From Meloidogyne chitwoodi (Eukaryota; Nematoda; Chromadorea; Rhabditida; Meloidogynidae): a DNA stretch of 64,000 bases. Positions 61,541 to 64,000 of the stretch are shown one piece after another. The notes beneath the pieces are model-generated. The model made no database searches and had not been told where the DNA came from. It saw nothing but the letters and a program-made list of their open reading frames with translations. Where the stretch lies: contig JACZZP010000001.1 of the NCBI GenBank assembly GCA_015183035.1, positions 1,054,001-1,118,000 on the forward strand. The letters run 5' to 3'. The position numbers and the translations under genes are program-made. How positions within the stretch are numbered: the first letter of the stretch is position 1; every line of letters begins with the position of its first letter.

Positions 61541-63481
61541 TAAATAAAAGTTCTTTTGTCTTTGCCTACCATCTCATAAATCTCAATTTTTAAATTCCAT
61601 TCCAGAGGACATCTACCCTAAATCTTTATCCGATCTTTTTAATTTTTATACCATTCGATAGCCCAAAGTCTGAAGGTGTGCCCTACCGTTGGGACCAACT
61701 CTGTACCTTTATCCACAAAAAAGTTGTAGTCCAAAAACCACAGCTACTGCCCTTTTTCTCTTGAAAAAAAACATGTTTTTTGACATTTTTCAAAAAACGT
61801 TTATATACATTCGATAGCCCTTTCCCTAATCTATCGAATGGATATAACTTTATATATATAAAAATCAAAATTTATAAAGTTATTATAAAAAAACTCAAAA
61901 AACACCCTATTTTATTCTTATAGGTGGAATTTTTTTTATAAATTTAATAATATTATTAAATATCATTTTGAAGTACCTCTGTTTTTGTATTTTTCTGTGT
62001 TAAAATAATAATAAATAAATTTAAATTATTTAACATTTTTTATAAAAAAAGGTTAAAATATCTTTAAATTTCATCTCTTAAAGACTAAATATTTATGACT
62101 TATTATTTATTAAATAAATTAATTTTAAATAATTTTTTTATTTAAAAGTTCATAATAGAATTTTAAAATTAAACTAGAAAAAAGATATTTTTTTTTAATT
62201 TTTTAGGTATTAAATTAAAATTTAAGAAATAAAAAAGTCTCTTTCAGCTTGTCACAGTCACCTGTTTACTTTTTCAGAAATAATCCATCTTGATCATTTA
62301 TTTCATCAGAAACAAGATAATATATATAATATATAAATATTCTTTTTTTTTGTTTTAATGTTCGAATTTTAAATTTAAAAAAAAATATTATATTTAACAT
62401 GTGAAATGTGTCAACATTTTATTTATCAATTATTCTATTTTTTGTAGATAAATTTGAGCAAAACATTATTTTTACTTTTATAAATAACTAAAAATAATTA
62501 TTTATTTATAATTTTTGCTATTTTTAAATTTATTAAAGAAGTGAGAAAAATATTTATTAATTTTTAAATTAAATAAATTTTATAAATAATATTATTTTTA
62601 TTTTTAATTTTTATATTTAGTTCCCTTTATTTTTCTAAATTTTTAAATATTTTAAGAATATTTAAATACATATAAAATTATTTTTTATCTCTATTTTCTC
62701 CTTATTGACTTCTCTTTTTAAATATTTTTCTTATTACCTGCTTTTACTTAAAAAAGTCCCTTTAGGCACTCATCATCATCAATGAACCCTTATAATATAT
62801 AAATATATTATATTGCCACTAAACCAGATAAATTGGAGTTGGCACATCCGGGGACTCTTTTTTTATTTCTTTCTCATTTTTATTCTCAAAATTACCTCTC
62901 TCCTACTACTCTTAACTTCCTTATATTTTCATTCAAGACCAATTTTTCTCCTTTTTTCTTTTCAACAACTTCTGATTTGATTAGTAGAATATTTATGTCC
63001 CTCAAGTAAATAAAAAAAGCCAAGTATTATTTAGATAAATGTCCAAGTAGTAGTAATTTTATTTAATTTTAGTTATATGTATTTTATACTTAATCCAACA
63101 TTTTAAATATTTTTTAATATTATTTTAACTTTTTTTCTCATCATGCATTTTTAAATTCTTTTTTTTTGATAATATAAATAAATAATATTTTTTAGGAAAA
63201 TAAATAATTATAAATTAAAATATTAGAAAAAAAATTGGAAAAGTTTTTTTCGATAAATTAATTTTTTTCAAAATTAATAAATATACCTATATTATTTATA
63301 TTAATAATTTTATTTAAAATATTTTAAATACTTTTGTCCTTTAATAATTTGTTTTCGCTGTGTGAAAGATTTATAAAAAAAGAGATATACAATAATTTAA
63401 TATCCCCTTCTTTTATTATTTTTTTTAATTTTTTATAAAATAAATAAATATTTAATTTATTTTTATACTTAAAATAAAATA
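61541..63481. other. Intergenic region before the GPCR gene
   Basis: The first 320 bp carry repeat words, including ATACCATTCGATAGCCC (61650) and a later inverted pair of CATTCGATAG near 61810-61840. From 61870 on it is plain AT-rich DNA leading to the GPCR start. No promoter motif is recognised. Confidence 0.5.
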
Positions 63482-63941
63482 ATGGTTGAATCCAATTTAT
63501 TAAATATTAAACAACAAAATAATATTATTGAAAATTGTATTGAATTAAATAATGTTTTAGATCAATTTGGTGATTGGACATTACGTTGGGAAGTTAAAGT
63601 TAATATTTAAATTAATTTATTTTTTTTTTAATTTAAACTTTAATGTTTTTTAGTTTTTTTATTCTTTATTTTATGCTGCAATATTTATTGTTGGATTAAT
63701 AGGGAATGGTTTTCTTGTTGGAACAATACGTAGGAGAATGACTGTAGCAAATGTATTTCTTATGAACTTGGCTATTTCTGATTTAGTTTTATTATTTTTT
63801 TATTAAAAATAATAATTTTAATATTATTATAGCTTTTATGTATTACTGCTCTTCCAATAACACCTGTATTAGCATTTGTTAAACGTTGGATTTTTGGATT
63901 AGCACTTTGTAAATTAGTTCCATTATGTCAAGGAATATCAG
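63482..63941 (+). CDS. Rhodopsin-family neuropeptide-like GPCR, 5' part
   Basis: Three exons are visible: 63482-63598, 63654-63785, 63833-63941; the gene continues past the window after a phase-1 donor. The predicted 119 residues contain an Asn-containing extracellular N-terminus, TM1 with GLIGNG, TM2 with VFLMNLAISDLLLC (conserved Leu and Asp) and ITALPITPV, and the start of TM3 with RWIFGLALCKLVPLCQG, including the disulfide Cys and the W-x-F-G of family A peptide receptors. The CKLVPLCQG pattern is typical of NPY/FMRFamide-type receptors. The ligand is unknown. The start ATG has an A-rich leader and no other in-frame ATG upstream. Confidence 0.9.
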
Positions 63942-64000
63942 GTATTAAATTAATATTTATTTAATTTATTTTAGTTTAGTTTTAATATCTTCATATTGCC

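Overview
This 64 kb window comes from a nuclear chromosome of a very AT-rich nematode. The evidence is the gene set (a DEG/ENaC channel, an OAC-type acyltransferase, an SLC17 transporter, a peroxidasin and a nuclear receptor with a nematode-style zinc finger), many small exons split by introns of mostly 35-90 bp, AT-rich intergenic DNA, and compact islands of GC-richer satellite DNA. The overall look resembles the plant-parasitic tylenchid lineage (Meloidogyne-like). That placement is an inference, because nothing in the window proves the species.

I assembled eleven multi-exon gene models by hand, keeping reading phase across every splice site. From left to right they are: an HTH/AT-hook nuclear protein (+, 430-2835); a DENND5-type Rab regulator of 34 exons (+, 3641-10733); a small secreted protein of unknown family (-, 11169-12241); an LRMDA-like leucine-rich repeat protein (-, 12857-14454); a coiled-coil plus SPRY protein (+, 17718-19852); a DEG/ENaC channel (+, 20586-22845); a Ser/Asn-rich protein of unknown function (-, 23158-24303); an SLC17-type major facilitator (+, 32752-34918); an acyltransferase-3/SGNH protein (+, 35709-38747); a nuclear hormone receptor (-, 39789-42638); and a peroxidasin of 31 exons (-, 49186-56924). 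A twelfth gene, a rhodopsin-like GPCR (+, from 63482), runs off the right edge.

Mobile DNA is mostly small and non-autonomous. Two elements have exact 8-bp target duplications and start with GG (13288-13688 and 16811-17007), as expected for Merlin-type transposons. One of them still carries a zinc-ribbon fragment of an ISXO2-like transposase, and a second such fragment lies at 16160-16429. Long-armed foldback elements lie at 15319-16132 and 53244-53733, and a TIR element at 60243-60849. Satellite islands occupy 27.9-31.4 kb, 53.8-55.1 kb (inside a peroxidasin intron) and 58.4-61.4 kb. They include a 15-bp minisatellite of 48 identical copies. Many long open frames in these islands are products of repeat periods divisible by three and are not genes.

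The genes are unrelated housekeeping, membrane, signalling and matrix genes with no sign of a shared pathway. I found no clear previously undescribed multi-gene system. The most unusual items are the transposase-derived DNA-binding gene, two consecutive GC-AG introns in the DENND5 gene, an apparent piece of a neighbouring exon inside a Merlin-like element, the unknown secreted protein, and the peroxidasin intron built of foldback and satellite DNA.
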